DNA from: Candidatus Thalassolituus haligoni
GTDB lineage: Bacteria > Pseudomonadota > Gammaproteobacteria > Pseudomonadales > Oceanobacteraceae
Reading direction: 5' to 3'
Assembly: GCF_041222825.1 (NCBI RefSeq)
Contig: NZ_CP139482.1
Span: 3,725,501-3,789,500 of the forward strand
Length of the DNA: 64,000 nt
Made by a program: the position numbers and the translations under genes. The notes under the pieces are model-generated. The model was not told the DNA's origin and searched no databases. It saw only the letters and a program-made list of their open reading frames with translations. This document shows positions 54,564 through 62,819 of this stretch, one piece after another. The stretch's first letter is position 1; each line of letters opens with the position of its first letter.

Positions 54564-54598
54564 GGTGTATCCCCTGTGATCAAATAGCGGGTGATATT

Positions 54599-54658
54599 GT
54601 TGTTATATATCAGGTTGTTATATATCAGGTTGTTGTGCACCGGGTTGTTGTGCACCAG
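54599..54658. repeat. Four tandem 15-bp repeats upstream of the amidohydrolase
   Basis: Two copies of GTTGTTATATATCAG and two of GTTGTTGTGCACCRG, in a row. They sit 36-95 bp upstream of the amidohydrolase start. They may be regulator sites or a slippage tract. Confidence 0.75.
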
Positions 54659-54826
54659 TTGCAGGACGGCGAAGACTTGTCTCTGTTCGCCGATAACCTC
54701 GGGCAGCGCCCACACCAGATACTCTACACATTCGACAAGCGAAGAACCACAATTGTTTTGCTATACAACAATATTGGTTTTATGCCGCCTGACCACGAGA
54801 CGGGTAAACAGCACCGCCGCCCCTGA

Positions 54827-56146
54827 TCAATCCGATCCAATCAATCCATCCAGAGCTTGCAGCAGCTGTACCACGTCGTTGGCCGAGGTGTAGTGCACCA
54901 TGGAAAAGCGCAACACGCCTGCTTGCGGATCAATGCCCAACGCCTCCAGCAACCGCCAGGAGTAGAAGTGCCCGGCACCGCAAAGAATGCCTTGTTGCCC
55001 CAGCTGTTGCGCCAATTCGAGCGGCTGATGTCCGGCGACCTGAATCGACAGGGTCGGCGCGCGATTTTCCAGTCGATCCGGGCCAATCAGGGTAATCGCC
55101 GGATGCTGGCGAAAATAGTCGAGCAAAGACTGAATATGCCGCAGTTCACTCTGATGCAGCAGGTGACGCACTGCCTCGGCTTTCTGTCGCGGTGATGGTC
55201 GCGGTGATGGTCGCGGTGATGGTTGCGGTGACGGTTGCGGTGACGGTTGCGGTGACGGTGACGGTTGCTGTAATAGCGCGTCAGCAGCAGCAAAATGATG
55301 TTGGTACAGGCCCTCAAAATAATCACTGACACCGCTGGCGGCAGCAACCTGAGCATGATCCGGCCCGGCGGGGGTCAGGCGTTTGGCGCGCACATCGCTG
55401 TTAAAAAAATGGCCCTGATTACCCAACAACGCCGCCATCTGCGGTTGTACTACCATGACTCCCTGATGTGGCCCATACACTTTGTAGAGTGAATACAGGT
55501 AGATATCACAGCCCAGCGCCTGAATATCAGGCAAGCCGTGCCCGGCAAACGACACACCATCCACCACCGTACGAACGCCATATTGGCTTGCCAGCGCACA
55601 GATCTCGGCAACCGGATTAATATCCCCGAGAATGTTGGAGCAATGAGGAAACGCCAGCAAGCGGGTGTTATCCCCCAGCAACGCCTGAAGATCGGCCAGC
55701 TGCAACCCCCCCTGCGCATCCATCCGCCATTCCCTGATCACCAGTCCATACTGTGCCAGCTTGCGCCAGACCCCGGTATTGGCTTCGTGATCCTGATTGG
55801 TGACGATGATCTCGTCGCCTGGCCGCAGCCACTCCATTACCGCGTGTGCCAGCACCCAGGTATTCTGAGAGGTCGACGGGCCAAAGTAGACCGTATCCCC
55901 CGGCGTATTCATCCATTGCCCCAGCGCCTCATAGCTGGCGTCCATCCAGGCTCCGGCTTTGGCCGATACCGGGTTGGGGTAATAGGGTTGAAGCTTGAGC
56001 TGATGAACATACTCGTCCAGCCGCTGCAGCACCGGCTGGCACAAGTAAGAGCCACCGGCATTTTCAAAAAATGCCGTACCTTGTAATGAGGGTTCGGCAA
56101 AAGCCGGAAATTGCTGGCGCACATAGTCGAGATCGAGGCTGGTCAT
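54827..56146 (-). CDS. Cysteine desulfurase-like aminotransferase class V protein
   Basis: A 439-residue PLP enzyme: FFENAGGSYLCQPVLQRL, FGPSTSQNTWVLAHAVMEWL, LAFPHCSNILGDINP and VDGVSFAGHGLPDIQALGCDIYLYSLYKVYGPHQGVMVV with the PLP lysine. The internal SPxPSPxP repeat (about residues 295-320) comes from a 12-bp tandem DNA repeat. ATG 56146 fits the family start. Divergent from an Lrp-type regulator. Likely a desulfurase or related lyase; exact substrate unknown. Confidence 0.88.
   Translation of the reverse strand: MTSLDLDYVRQQFPAFAEPSLQGTAFFENAGGSYLCQPVLQRLDEYVHQLKLQPYYPNPVSAKAGAWMDASYEALGQWMNTPGDTVYFGPSTSQNTWVLAHAVMEWLRPGDEIIVTNQDHEANTGVWRKLAQYGLVIREWRMDAQGGLQLADLQALLGDNTRLLAFPHCSNILGDINPVAEICALASQYGVRTVVDGVSFAGHGLPDIQALGCDIYLYSLYKVYGPHQGVMVVQPQMAALLGNQGHFFNSDVRAKRLTPAGPDHAQVAAASGVSDYFEGLYQHHFAAADALLQQPSPSPQPSPQPSPQPSPRPSPRPSPRQKAEAVRHLLHQSELRHIQSLLDYFRQHPAITLIGPDRLENRAPTLSIQVAGHQPLELAQQLGQQGILCGAGHFYSWRLLEALGIDPQAGVLRFSMVHYTSANDVVQLLQALDGLIGSD
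55187..55268. repeat. 12-bp tandem repeat in the PLP-enzyme gene
   Basis: About six to seven copies of a GCGGTGAYGGTY unit, in frame, coding for (SPQP/SPRP) repeats on the minus strand. Multiples of 12 keep the frame, so length changes alter a linker only. Confidence 0.8.
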
Positions 56147-56279
56147 GGGGGTATCCGACAGAGATGGGTAACGGCTTATCCTGTACCAGATAACACGACC
56201 GTGTCTTTGCAAGATCCACTTGCAAATAGTCGTCAGATGCAATAAATCAGTCAGTCGGTAGCTAAAACAGATTCAGATC

Positions 56280-56753
56280 ATGCAGCAGATCACACTGGAA
56301 CCACAGGACATTCGCATCCTGACGCTTTTACAGCAAGACAGCCAGATCCCGCGCCTGCAACTGGCAGAACAGGTGAACCTGTCGGCGTCGCAATGTTTCC
56401 GGCGTATCCGGCGACTGGAAGAGTGCGGCCTGATTCGGCGTTATACCGTCGAGCTGGACAAACAGAAGGCGGGATTTGATGTGCAAGCGATGGTGATGCT
56501 GCAATACCGCAAGTCGGAGGCAGATTCCCGCAACAAGGTGCTGACCCTGATCCGGCAAACCGATGTGATTCTGGAATGTTACTCCATCACCGGCGAATAC
56601 GATTTTCTGCTGCGCGTCTGTTGCACCAGCATGGGCATCTTTAACCGACTGATCAACGAGACGTTTCAAGTGAGCTTTATTGCTGGCATACACTCCTACA
56701 TGCTGCTGGAATGCGTCAAGGCAGAAGCCACCCTGCCGCTTGCCAGTCGCTGA
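56280..56753 (+). CDS. Lrp/AsnC-family regulator
   Basis: A 157-residue Lrp-type protein with HTH (QDIRILTLLQQDSQIPRLQLAEQVNLSASQCFRRIRRLEECGLIRRY) and RAM domain (DVILECYSITGEYDFLLRVC). Divergent from the PLP enzyme, which it probably controls. Confidence 0.92.
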   Translation: MQQITLEPQDIRILTLLQQDSQIPRLQLAEQVNLSASQCFRRIRRLEECGLIRRYTVELDKQKAGFDVQAMVMLQYRKSEADSRNKVLTLIRQTDVILECYSITGEYDFLLRVCCTSMGIFNRLINETFQVSFIAGIHSYMLLECVKAEATLPLASR

Positions 56754-56818
56754 ACCGGCCAGCTATCAGTGGCATGGATAACGGAGAGAGGACGAACGGT
56801 TGCGACCGCCTGATGGCC

Positions 56819-57619
56819 TCAGCCTTTTTCGCTGAAGCCTTGCACACCGGCTTTCCAATACGCCGAGATCCGGGTGCTGTCGGAGGGCTGTTGTTTGTCG
56901 TTGACCACCAATGCACGCAGCGCCGCCATCGCCTTGCCTTCCCCTGCGGCCCAGACAAATCCGTCGCCAGCCGGTAACGGTCGTTCAGTCACCGCTTGCA
57001 GCAGCTCGTTATAACCCGCCACCCACACCACCTCCAGCTCAGCCGCTGACTCAAGGACACGTTGATCGTGCACATGCTCGCACTGCACAATCACGGTAGC
57101 GTTGGCACCTGTGGGTAACTCTTCTACCCGGCGATGAATGGCGGGCAGCGACGTCGGATCACCCACCAGCCAGTGCCAGTCGTAATCCAGAGGAATCACC
57201 ATCGAACCTTTGGGGCCACCCAAATGCACGCGCTCACCCACCTTCAAATTGTTCGCCCAGTCGCAGGCAACACCGCCGTCATGCAGAGCAAATTCCAGCA
57301 CCAATGTGCCGCTGGTGGCATCAAACTGGCGTGGAGTGTAATCACGACGTTCTTCCTGCCCATCGGCACCCGGTATAAAGACCTTGATATGGTCGTCGAA
57401 CGACAGTGACGGAAAGTCCTTCAAATCGTCACCACGTAACGTGACCGATACAAATCCGGGGGACACCCTGGTCACCGCTTCCACCAGAGGATAACGCTGG
57501 CGGATCTCATGCCGTACACGCTGTATCCGACTCTGCCCGGAACGACGTTCAGGCTCGCGGCCGGATAACCGATCGGCTTTGATGGCTCTCTGCGCCAAGC
57601 GGGATTCAAATCTGTTCAT
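56819..57619 (-). CDS. Siderophore-interacting protein (FAD/NAD(P)H ferric reductase)
   Basis: ATG 57619 gives 266 residues; the longer ORF is not supported. FAD motif RRDYTPRQFD, ACDWANNLKVGERVHLGGPKGSMVIP, then WLVGDPTSLPAIHRRVEELP and FVWAAGEGKAMAALR. These proteins reduce ferric siderophores in the cytosol. Divergent from a MarR gene with operator-like repeats between them. Confidence 0.93.
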   Translation of the reverse strand: MNRFESRLAQRAIKADRLSGREPERRSGQSRIQRVRHEIRQRYPLVEAVTRVSPGFVSVTLRGDDLKDFPSLSFDDHIKVFIPGADGQEERRDYTPRQFDATSGTLVLEFALHDGGVACDWANNLKVGERVHLGGPKGSMVIPLDYDWHWLVGDPTSLPAIHRRVEELPTGANATVIVQCEHVHDQRVLESAAELEVVWVAGYNELLQAVTERPLPAGDGFVWAAGEGKAMAALRALVVNDKQQPSDSTRISAYWKAGVQGFSEKG

Positions 57620-57637
57620 CTTGTGTTCTCTTGTATT

Positions 57638-57692
57638 AGTTGATAATGTCATCCAAATCATAATCTTCCAATAAGTTGATAAAGTCAACCAA
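57638..57692 (+). promoter_or_regulatory. Two MarR operator-like repeats
   Basis: AGTTGATAATGTCATCCAA (57638-57656) and AGTTGATAAAGTCAACCAA (57674-57692), 36 bp apart. Each has GTTGA-N5-TCAAC-type dyad symmetry (perfect in the second). They lie in the divergent promoter region of the siderophore-interacting protein and MarR genes. Binding by that MarR is an inference. Confidence 0.7.
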
Positions 57693-58150
57693 TGAACAAA
57701 CAGATTTCCGATGATATTTTTGAGGCCATTGCTGCACTGAATCACCAGATTCGTTCCCGCCATCACCAGGCCAGTCGCGACCAGGGGACTGCCATTGCCG
57801 GTATGGAATTCAAGGCGCTGCGTTATATCGCCAGCCAGACCAGCCATCAAGGAGCCACCCAGAAAGATCTGGTCGAACGCTCAGGGCGGGACAAGGGCCA
57901 AATTGCCCGAGTGATCGGTAATCTGAAAAAACAGGGGCTGGTGCACGCAATTGCAGATGAGCAAGACAAACGCATCTCGCGGCTGATTCTGACAACCGCC
58001 GGACAACAGCTGTACGCCAGTTTCAAACAGGTCAATAACGAGGTGGCAGAACAAGCCATCAGCGGGCTGACACTCACAGAGTGCCAAACCCTGCTGGGCC
58101 TGTTATCAAAGGTGAACAACAACCTCGCCACATCCAAAAATCAGGACTGA
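57692..58150 (+). CDS. MarR-family regulator
   Basis: A 152-residue winged-helix protein: GMEFKALRYIASQTSHQGATQKDLVERSGRDKGQIARVIGNLKKQGLVHAI and the wing DEQDKRISRLILT. Probably represses itself and the divergent siderophore-interacting gene. Second repeat overlaps its start. Confidence 0.92.
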   Translation: MNKQISDDIFEAIAALNHQIRSRHHQASRDQGTAIAGMEFKALRYIASQTSHQGATQKDLVERSGRDKGQIARVIGNLKKQGLVHAIADEQDKRISRLILTTAGQQLYASFKQVNNEVAEQAISGLTLTECQTLLGLLSKVNNNLATSKNQD

Positions 58151-58159
58151 CACACGGAG

Positions 58160-58639
58160 TCAGCCAGGTTGCCCGGTATGCGACGACGTTCCAGCAGCGA
58201 CCGCCTGTTGACTGGCCGCTGCGATTTTCAAACCATCCCGGATGTTCAACGCCATCAAGCTGATATTGACCGCCCCCGCCAACAGCTCCAGCGTCTGGAT
58301 CAGATAAAAAACCGTGCCAATATCACCGGCGGCGGCCAGTGAGCGCAGGTAGATCGCTGACGGAATCAGGATCAATAGACCATTGAGCGCCACCAGCGGC
58401 ATACGTTTTTTCTTGTTACCAATCAGTCCCCCGCGACGTTTACCCGCCATTCTGACCCCCGTTATTCCTGTTGCCGCCATGGCAACCACCAACAGCCAGA
58501 TAGCGTAAAAAATAGCGTTTTTAACCTGATAAATCAGACCCGGATCCCCCATCAACTCGACGACCAGCGTGCTGCAGAAAAAGCCGACGATCAGACTCAT
58601 CGCCAACAGCGAAAAGAGTTTGTGTGCTCGTTGAATCAT
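58160..58639 (-). CDS. Four-TM integral membrane protein
   Basis: ATG 58639 gives 159 residues with four TM helices (LLAMSLIVGFFCSTLVV, AIFYAIWLLVVAMAATGI, LVALNGLLILIPSAIYL, IQTLELLAGAVNISLMAL). A basic KRRGG...KKKR loop is cytosolic. It follows the cytochrome c'-like gene by 10 bp, so it may be its membrane partner. No known family is certain. Confidence 0.75.
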   Translation of the reverse strand: MIQRAHKLFSLLAMSLIVGFFCSTLVVELMGDPGLIYQVKNAIFYAIWLLVVAMAATGITGVRMAGKRRGGLIGNKKKRMPLVALNGLLILIPSAIYLRSLAAAGDIGTVFYLIQTLELLAGAVNISLMALNIRDGLKIAAASQQAVAAGTSSHTGQPG

Positions 58640-58649
58640 GCTGTTTGCC

Positions 58650-59063
58650 TCACCAGAATGAACGATATTTTCGATGACAGGAGCGGCAGGCAGAGGTGGC
58701 CCGATCGAGTGCTGCCTCATCCCGCATGGCCCCGACCGCCGCATCGGCTACGGCCCGATAGTCGGCTTGCCATTGCTCCAGCTGATGCTGGAATTCCTCC
58801 CAGTGACGCCACACCCGCTGTCGGCTTCTGCCCTGCCCCGCCGACTCCGGCGGAAACAGCATCACCAGACGCTGCACCTTCTGCTGCAGTTGCAACGCCG
58901 TTGCCTCCGCCTGTTGCCACTCCTTGTCGTCCAGCAAGGTCTCCAGATAATCAGACTGCTCGTCAATCTGCTCGAACAGTTGCTGACGCTGCTCAACCGC
59001 CGGGTGCTCGGCATAAGTACCGGCAGATGCAGCCAACAATAATAATGCGATCCATTTTTTCAT
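58650..59063 (-). CDS. Cytochrome c'/c556-like protein
   Basis: A 137-residue exported protein: signal peptide WIALLLLAASAGTYA, four-helix body, and a single C-terminal haem site CRSCH in SACRSCHRKYRSFW. This is the cytochrome c' fold with the haem near the end. The axial ligand would be the CxxCH His. Confidence 0.9.
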   Translation of the reverse strand: MKKWIALLLLAASAGTYAEHPAVEQRQQLFEQIDEQSDYLETLLDDKEWQQAEATALQLQQKVQRLVMLFPPESAGQGRSRQRVWRHWEEFQHQLEQWQADYRAVADAAVGAMRDEAALDRATSACRSCHRKYRSFW

Positions 59064-59206
59064 GGGTTAATCCTGTGGTTTCTCGATGACAGGCGTTATG
59101 CTATTTTGCAAATGCAACTATTGCAATAGCAACAATTATGAAAAAATAGTCGACACCCTAGAAATCATCCCAATAAAAGTCTGAAACCATGCAAATCCGG
59201 GAGTTA

Positions 59207-59291
59207 CCCATTCGCCTCAACCCTGCGCAACAATCGCTCAAACCCGTCATTCCCGCGCAACGAACGCCTAAGTCCGACAGGCTCCTGGCCT
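59207..59291. mobile_element. MITE-like element, half copy D
   Basis: Matches the second half of the element at 33174: TTCGCCTCAA, GCGCAACAATCGCTCAAACC, ACGAACGCCTAAGTCCGACAGGCTCCTGG. The left half is absent. Confidence 0.7.
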
Positions 59292-59469
59292 GGCTGTTAC
59301 TGCTGCACGAGTTAAAGAGAGAGCGCCTGATCCGGGCAATGCTCACCGGTATCCAAGACATCGGCGGGCAGTCGCCACATCGGCAAGGTAACCGCCTCGC
59401 TGCCGGGTTATTATTGCTCAGTGTTATTGTGTCCGTTGGCTATCTGGCCATTTCGATGAGAGTGTTGGT

Positions 59470-59916
59470 ATGACGAGTTATGCAGAAGAGTTGATCCTGC
59501 CCAGACATAACAGCCTGGGCTGGCTGATCGCGGTATCAGGTAAACAACTGGCCGAGGATTTGGATCAGCGACTAAAAAATATCGGGCTGAGCATTGGCGT
59601 CTGGCCCACCCTGTATGCGCTGTGGGAACAAGAAGGTCTGACCCAGACGGAATTGGCCGAGCGCTGTATGACCGCCCACTACACCACCACCAGAACACTC
59701 GATACATTGGAAAAAATGGGGCTGGTCGAACGTCATCCTCACCCGACCAGCCGTCGGGCCTTACAGATTTATCTCACCGATCAGGGCAAAGACCTCAGAC
59801 ACTCGGCACTGCAACAAGCCATTGCCTGTAACAGCGAATACCTGGCCCGACTGAGTCATGCCGAAGCACACACGCTGCTCCAATTGCTGAATAAAGCCGT
59901 GGGTACCGAAATTTAG
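59470..59916 (+). CDS. MarR-family regulator
   Basis: A 148-residue MarR protein: LGWLIAVSGKQLAEDLDQRLKNIGLS, then WPTLYALWEQEGLTQTELAERCMTAHYTTTRTLDTLEKMGLVERHPHPTSRRALQIYLT. Its TAG stop lies at the left end of MITE copy B. Target unknown. Confidence 0.9.
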   Translation: MTSYAEELILPRHNSLGWLIAVSGKQLAEDLDQRLKNIGLSIGVWPTLYALWEQEGLTQTELAERCMTAHYTTTRTLDTLEKMGLVERHPHPTSRRALQIYLTDQGKDLRHSALQQAIACNSEYLARLSHAEAHTLLQLLNKAVGTEI

Positions 59917-60073
59917 GAGTCTGTCGGGCTGCTCTACTGTGGAAAAGCTGAACCTGGCTCTTTTTTGAGCAAATTCTGGTTAAATAGAACCACTATTCAC
60001 CTCAAATTTGCGCAAACATCGCTCAAACCAGTCTTTCCCTCGCGACGAACACCTAAGTCCGACAGGCTCCTAG
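59914..60073. mobile_element. MITE-like element, full copy B
   Basis: About 160 bp, nearly identical to copy A, with left end TAGGAGTCTGTCGGGCT and right end CCGACAGGCTCCTAG. The left end makes the stop codon of the MarR gene, as copy A does for DUF1289. Confidence 0.75.
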
Positions 60074-60153
60074 CCTGGGCAAAACTCATCCCTGCCGTTT
60101 TGCCCGGTTGTCCTGGTGACACAACTGCGAGCGTGAAAGCGGAAACGCGGAAA

Positions 60154-60192
60154 CAAAAAAAAGCCCTCAGTGATTGCTCACTGAGGGCTTTC
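60154..60192 (-). terminator. Terminator of glnN
   Basis: On the minus strand AAAGCCCTCAGTGA-gcaa-TCACTGAGGGCTTT is followed by a run of T, about 30 bp after the glnN stop. A very strong intrinsic terminator. Confidence 0.95.
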
Positions 60193-60220
60193 CGTTCAGC
60201 CTTTAACGCACAGGCGGGCG

Positions 60221-62395
60221 TTAACGCATAAACAACATTTCGCTGTATTTCGGTAATGGCCAAACATCATCAGCCACCAGAGTTTCCAGCGTATCCGCAA
60301 AGCCACGGACTTCCAGCATCAAGCCACAGACAGTATCGGCACAAAACTTCATATGCTCTTCGGTTGAAGCAAAGTCATGTGTTGCCATTGCCGTTTCCAG
60401 CTTGGCCACAGCTGCCATCATGCCATTGATGTTCTCACCGACGGCGGTTGCAACCGAAGAATCCAGCGTAATCGACAGCTCAGCCGCACCACCAATGGCA
60501 TCGGTCAAGTCTGACAAGTAGCTCACCGCAGCCGGGAAAATCATGGTTTTAGCCATGTTCACCACCAGCTTGGATTCCACTTCAATAGACAGCACATACT
60601 GTTCGGCATACACCTCATAGCGGCTTTTCAGCTCTACCGGCGTCAGTACACCGGTAGAATCAAACAGATCGATCACCGTCTGATCCAGAAAGGCTGGCAA
60701 GGCATCGGCGGTGGTCGGAATGTTTTTCAGACCGCGCTCTTCAACGGCCATGGTGTGCCACTCACTGGAGTAACCGTCACCACCAAAGATCACATTACTG
60801 TGCAGTTCCATCAGTTCTTTCAGCACAATAACCACAGCTTCGGTCTTGTCACTGGTGGTTTCCAGCGCAGCTTCCAGCTTGGCCGCAATCCAGGTCAGAG
60901 AATCTGCCAGCATGGTGTTCATCGCCACCAGCGGCCCGGAGACCGACTGCGAAGAACCAACGGCGCGGAATTCAAAACGGTTACCGGTAAACGCAAACGG
61001 CGAAGTACGGTTACGGTCGCCCGGATCACGTTCAAACTTGAGAATCTGGTCAAGACCCAGATCCATCAGGCCGCCGTTAACCGTCTCACTGATCGCCCCG
61101 TCCTTGATATCCATAAACAGCTTTTCCAGCTGATCACCCAGGTACACAGACAGGATCGCAGGAGGCGCTTCGTTCGCACCCAGACGGTGGTCGTTGGCAG
61201 CCGAAGCAATCGCAGCGCGTAACAGTGGCCCATAAACGTGAACACCACGAATCACGGCACCACAAAACAGCAGGAAGTTGAGGTTTTTGTCCGGCGTATC
61301 ACCCGGATCCAGCAGGTTACCTTGTGTGGCGTTACCTACAGACCAGTTCACGTGCTTGCCGGAACCGTTGACCCCTGCGAATGGCTTTTCATGCAACAGG
61401 CACATAAAACCATGCTGTCTGGCGGTCAGTTTCATCAGCGTCATCAGCAGCTGCTGGTGATCCGATGCCACGTTGGCGGCTTCAAAGTAAGGGGCAATTT
61501 CAAACTGTCCCGGTGCCACTTCATTATGGTGGGTCTTGGCTGGGATACCGAGGCGATACAGCTTGTCCTCGAAATCTTGCATAAACACCTGAACACGCTC
61601 AGGAATGGCACCAAAATAATGGTCGTCGAATTCCTGCCCCTTGGCCGACGGCGCACCAAACAGGGTACGACCAGCCAGCATCAAATCCGGGCGGGCAGAG
61701 GCCAGAGCCGCATCAACCAGGAAGTATTCCTGCTCGGCGCCGCAGCTGGAGTTCAGAGTGGCGATCTCGGCTTCGCCCATCAATGCCAGAACTTTTTGTC
61801 CGGCCTTGTTCATCGCCGCGTTAGAACGCAACAATGGAATTTTTTTGTCCAGTGCTTCACCGGTCCACGACATAAACACACTAGGAATCATCAGCGTCGC
61901 GCCGTTATCCGTGTGCATGATGTAGGCCGGGCTGGTTGGATCCCAGGCAGTGTAACCACGGGCCGCGTTGGTCATCCGCAGGCTGCCGTTAGGGAATGAG
62001 GAGCCGTCTGGCTCACCCTTGATCAGCAGGCTACCGGTAAACTCGGTAATCGCACCGCCGTCGGAATTGGTAATAATAAAGCCATCGTGCTTCTCAGCCG
62101 TGGCGTTGGTCATCGGGTAGAATATATGGGAGAAAAACTTCACCCCTTTACTGAGAGCCCAGTCTTTCATCGCTGCAGCGACCACATCGGCCGTAGCAGG
62201 AGCAAGCGCCGCACCGGTTTGTACGGTTTTTTTCATCGCCTTGAAAGCATTTTTGGAAAGCACTTCTTCCATCGTCGCCATATTGAACACATCGGTCGCC
62301 CAGATGCGGCTTAACGGCTTGGGCATTTCCACGGACATAGGCTGGCGATTGACAATGTCGCTGATCGCCATCAGGCGCGCCTGGTTTCCACTCAT
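60221..62395 (-). CDS. glnN: Type III glutamine synthetase
   Basis: A 724-residue GSIII enzyme, ATP-dependent synthesis of glutamine from glutamate and ammonia. Blocks: SKGVKFFSHIFYPMTNATAEKHDGF, the metal-binding GAEQEYFLVD, AKTHHNEVAPGQFEIAPYFE, HEKPFAGVNGSGKHVNWS, and NRTSPFAFTGNRFEFRAVGSSQ. The length is typical of the dodecameric GSIII. It would add to GSI as an ammonia-assimilation route in a diazotroph. Confidence 0.96.
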   Translation of the reverse strand: MSGNQARLMAISDIVNRQPMSVEMPKPLSRIWATDVFNMATMEEVLSKNAFKAMKKTVQTGAALAPATADVVAAAMKDWALSKGVKFFSHIFYPMTNATAEKHDGFIITNSDGGAITEFTGSLLIKGEPDGSSFPNGSLRMTNAARGYTAWDPTSPAYIMHTDNGATLMIPSVFMSWTGEALDKKIPLLRSNAAMNKAGQKVLALMGEAEIATLNSSCGAEQEYFLVDAALASARPDLMLAGRTLFGAPSAKGQEFDDHYFGAIPERVQVFMQDFEDKLYRLGIPAKTHHNEVAPGQFEIAPYFEAANVASDHQQLLMTLMKLTARQHGFMCLLHEKPFAGVNGSGKHVNWSVGNATQGNLLDPGDTPDKNLNFLLFCGAVIRGVHVYGPLLRAAIASAANDHRLGANEAPPAILSVYLGDQLEKLFMDIKDGAISETVNGGLMDLGLDQILKFERDPGDRNRTSPFAFTGNRFEFRAVGSSQSVSGPLVAMNTMLADSLTWIAAKLEAALETTSDKTEAVVIVLKELMELHSNVIFGGDGYSSEWHTMAVEERGLKNIPTTADALPAFLDQTVIDLFDSTGVLTPVELKSRYEVYAEQYVLSIEVESKLVVNMAKTMIFPAAVSYLSDLTDAIGGAAELSITLDSSVATAVGENINGMMAAVAKLETAMATHDFASTEEHMKFCADTVCGLMLEVRGFADTLETLVADDVWPLPKYSEMLFMR

Positions 62396-62561
62396 CTTAT
62401 TCTCCTGGGTTCCATATTATCGTTAGTGCTTCGCTAGCACGTTGACAGTAAAAGAATCACCAGATAGTGGGCTTTTAGCAGGTCAAGGGGCGTAACGACT
62501 CAGATCTGGCATATTCGAAAGAAAGTTAGCTTGAGCCTCGATGCAATAACTGCTCCAGATC

Positions 62562-62594
62562 AAAAAAACGCGCCACTGCGATAAAACAAGGCGC
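62562..62594 (-). terminator. Terminator after the DUF3047-like gene
   Basis: On the minus strand GCGCC, a 15-nt loop, GGCGC and then seven Ts. It is about 225 bp beyond the stop codon of the DUF3047-like gene and upstream of glnN, which it would insulate. Confidence 0.55.
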
Positions 62595-62673
62595 TATCTA
62601 TGCATGGAGCGCCCGTTTATAGGGAGAAATGTGAACCAGAGCCGATAAAATGAGCCGTAATGGTGCAGAGGCT

Positions 62674-62709
62674 GAACGCTGCGGATGATGTCATCATTTC
62701 GCAGCGTTC
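62674..62709. repeat. 36-bp near-perfect palindrome
   Basis: Arms GAACGCTGCG and CGCAGCGTTC close an inner ATGATG/CATCAT pairing. It sits in the 424-bp gap 62396-62819, which otherwise shows no gene. It could be a terminator or a structured RNA. Confidence 0.6.
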
Positions 62710-62819
62710 GCCGCCTTGCCCTGACATCCAGTAACACTCGCGCACAATGGCATGGATACAGGGGGTAGAGCGAAGCAGGAATCCCAGGCGCTCGCGCTGC
62801 AGGATGTAATCGATGACCT

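Noticed and set aside
59965..60263. ORFs of about 88 codons on both strands across the MITE-like copy
   Set aside because: They arise from the repeat and the glnN terminator; the same peptide appears at the other copies.
61238..61999. 253-codon plus-strand ORF inside glnN
   Set aside because: Antisense shadow of a well-conserved gene; no motif.
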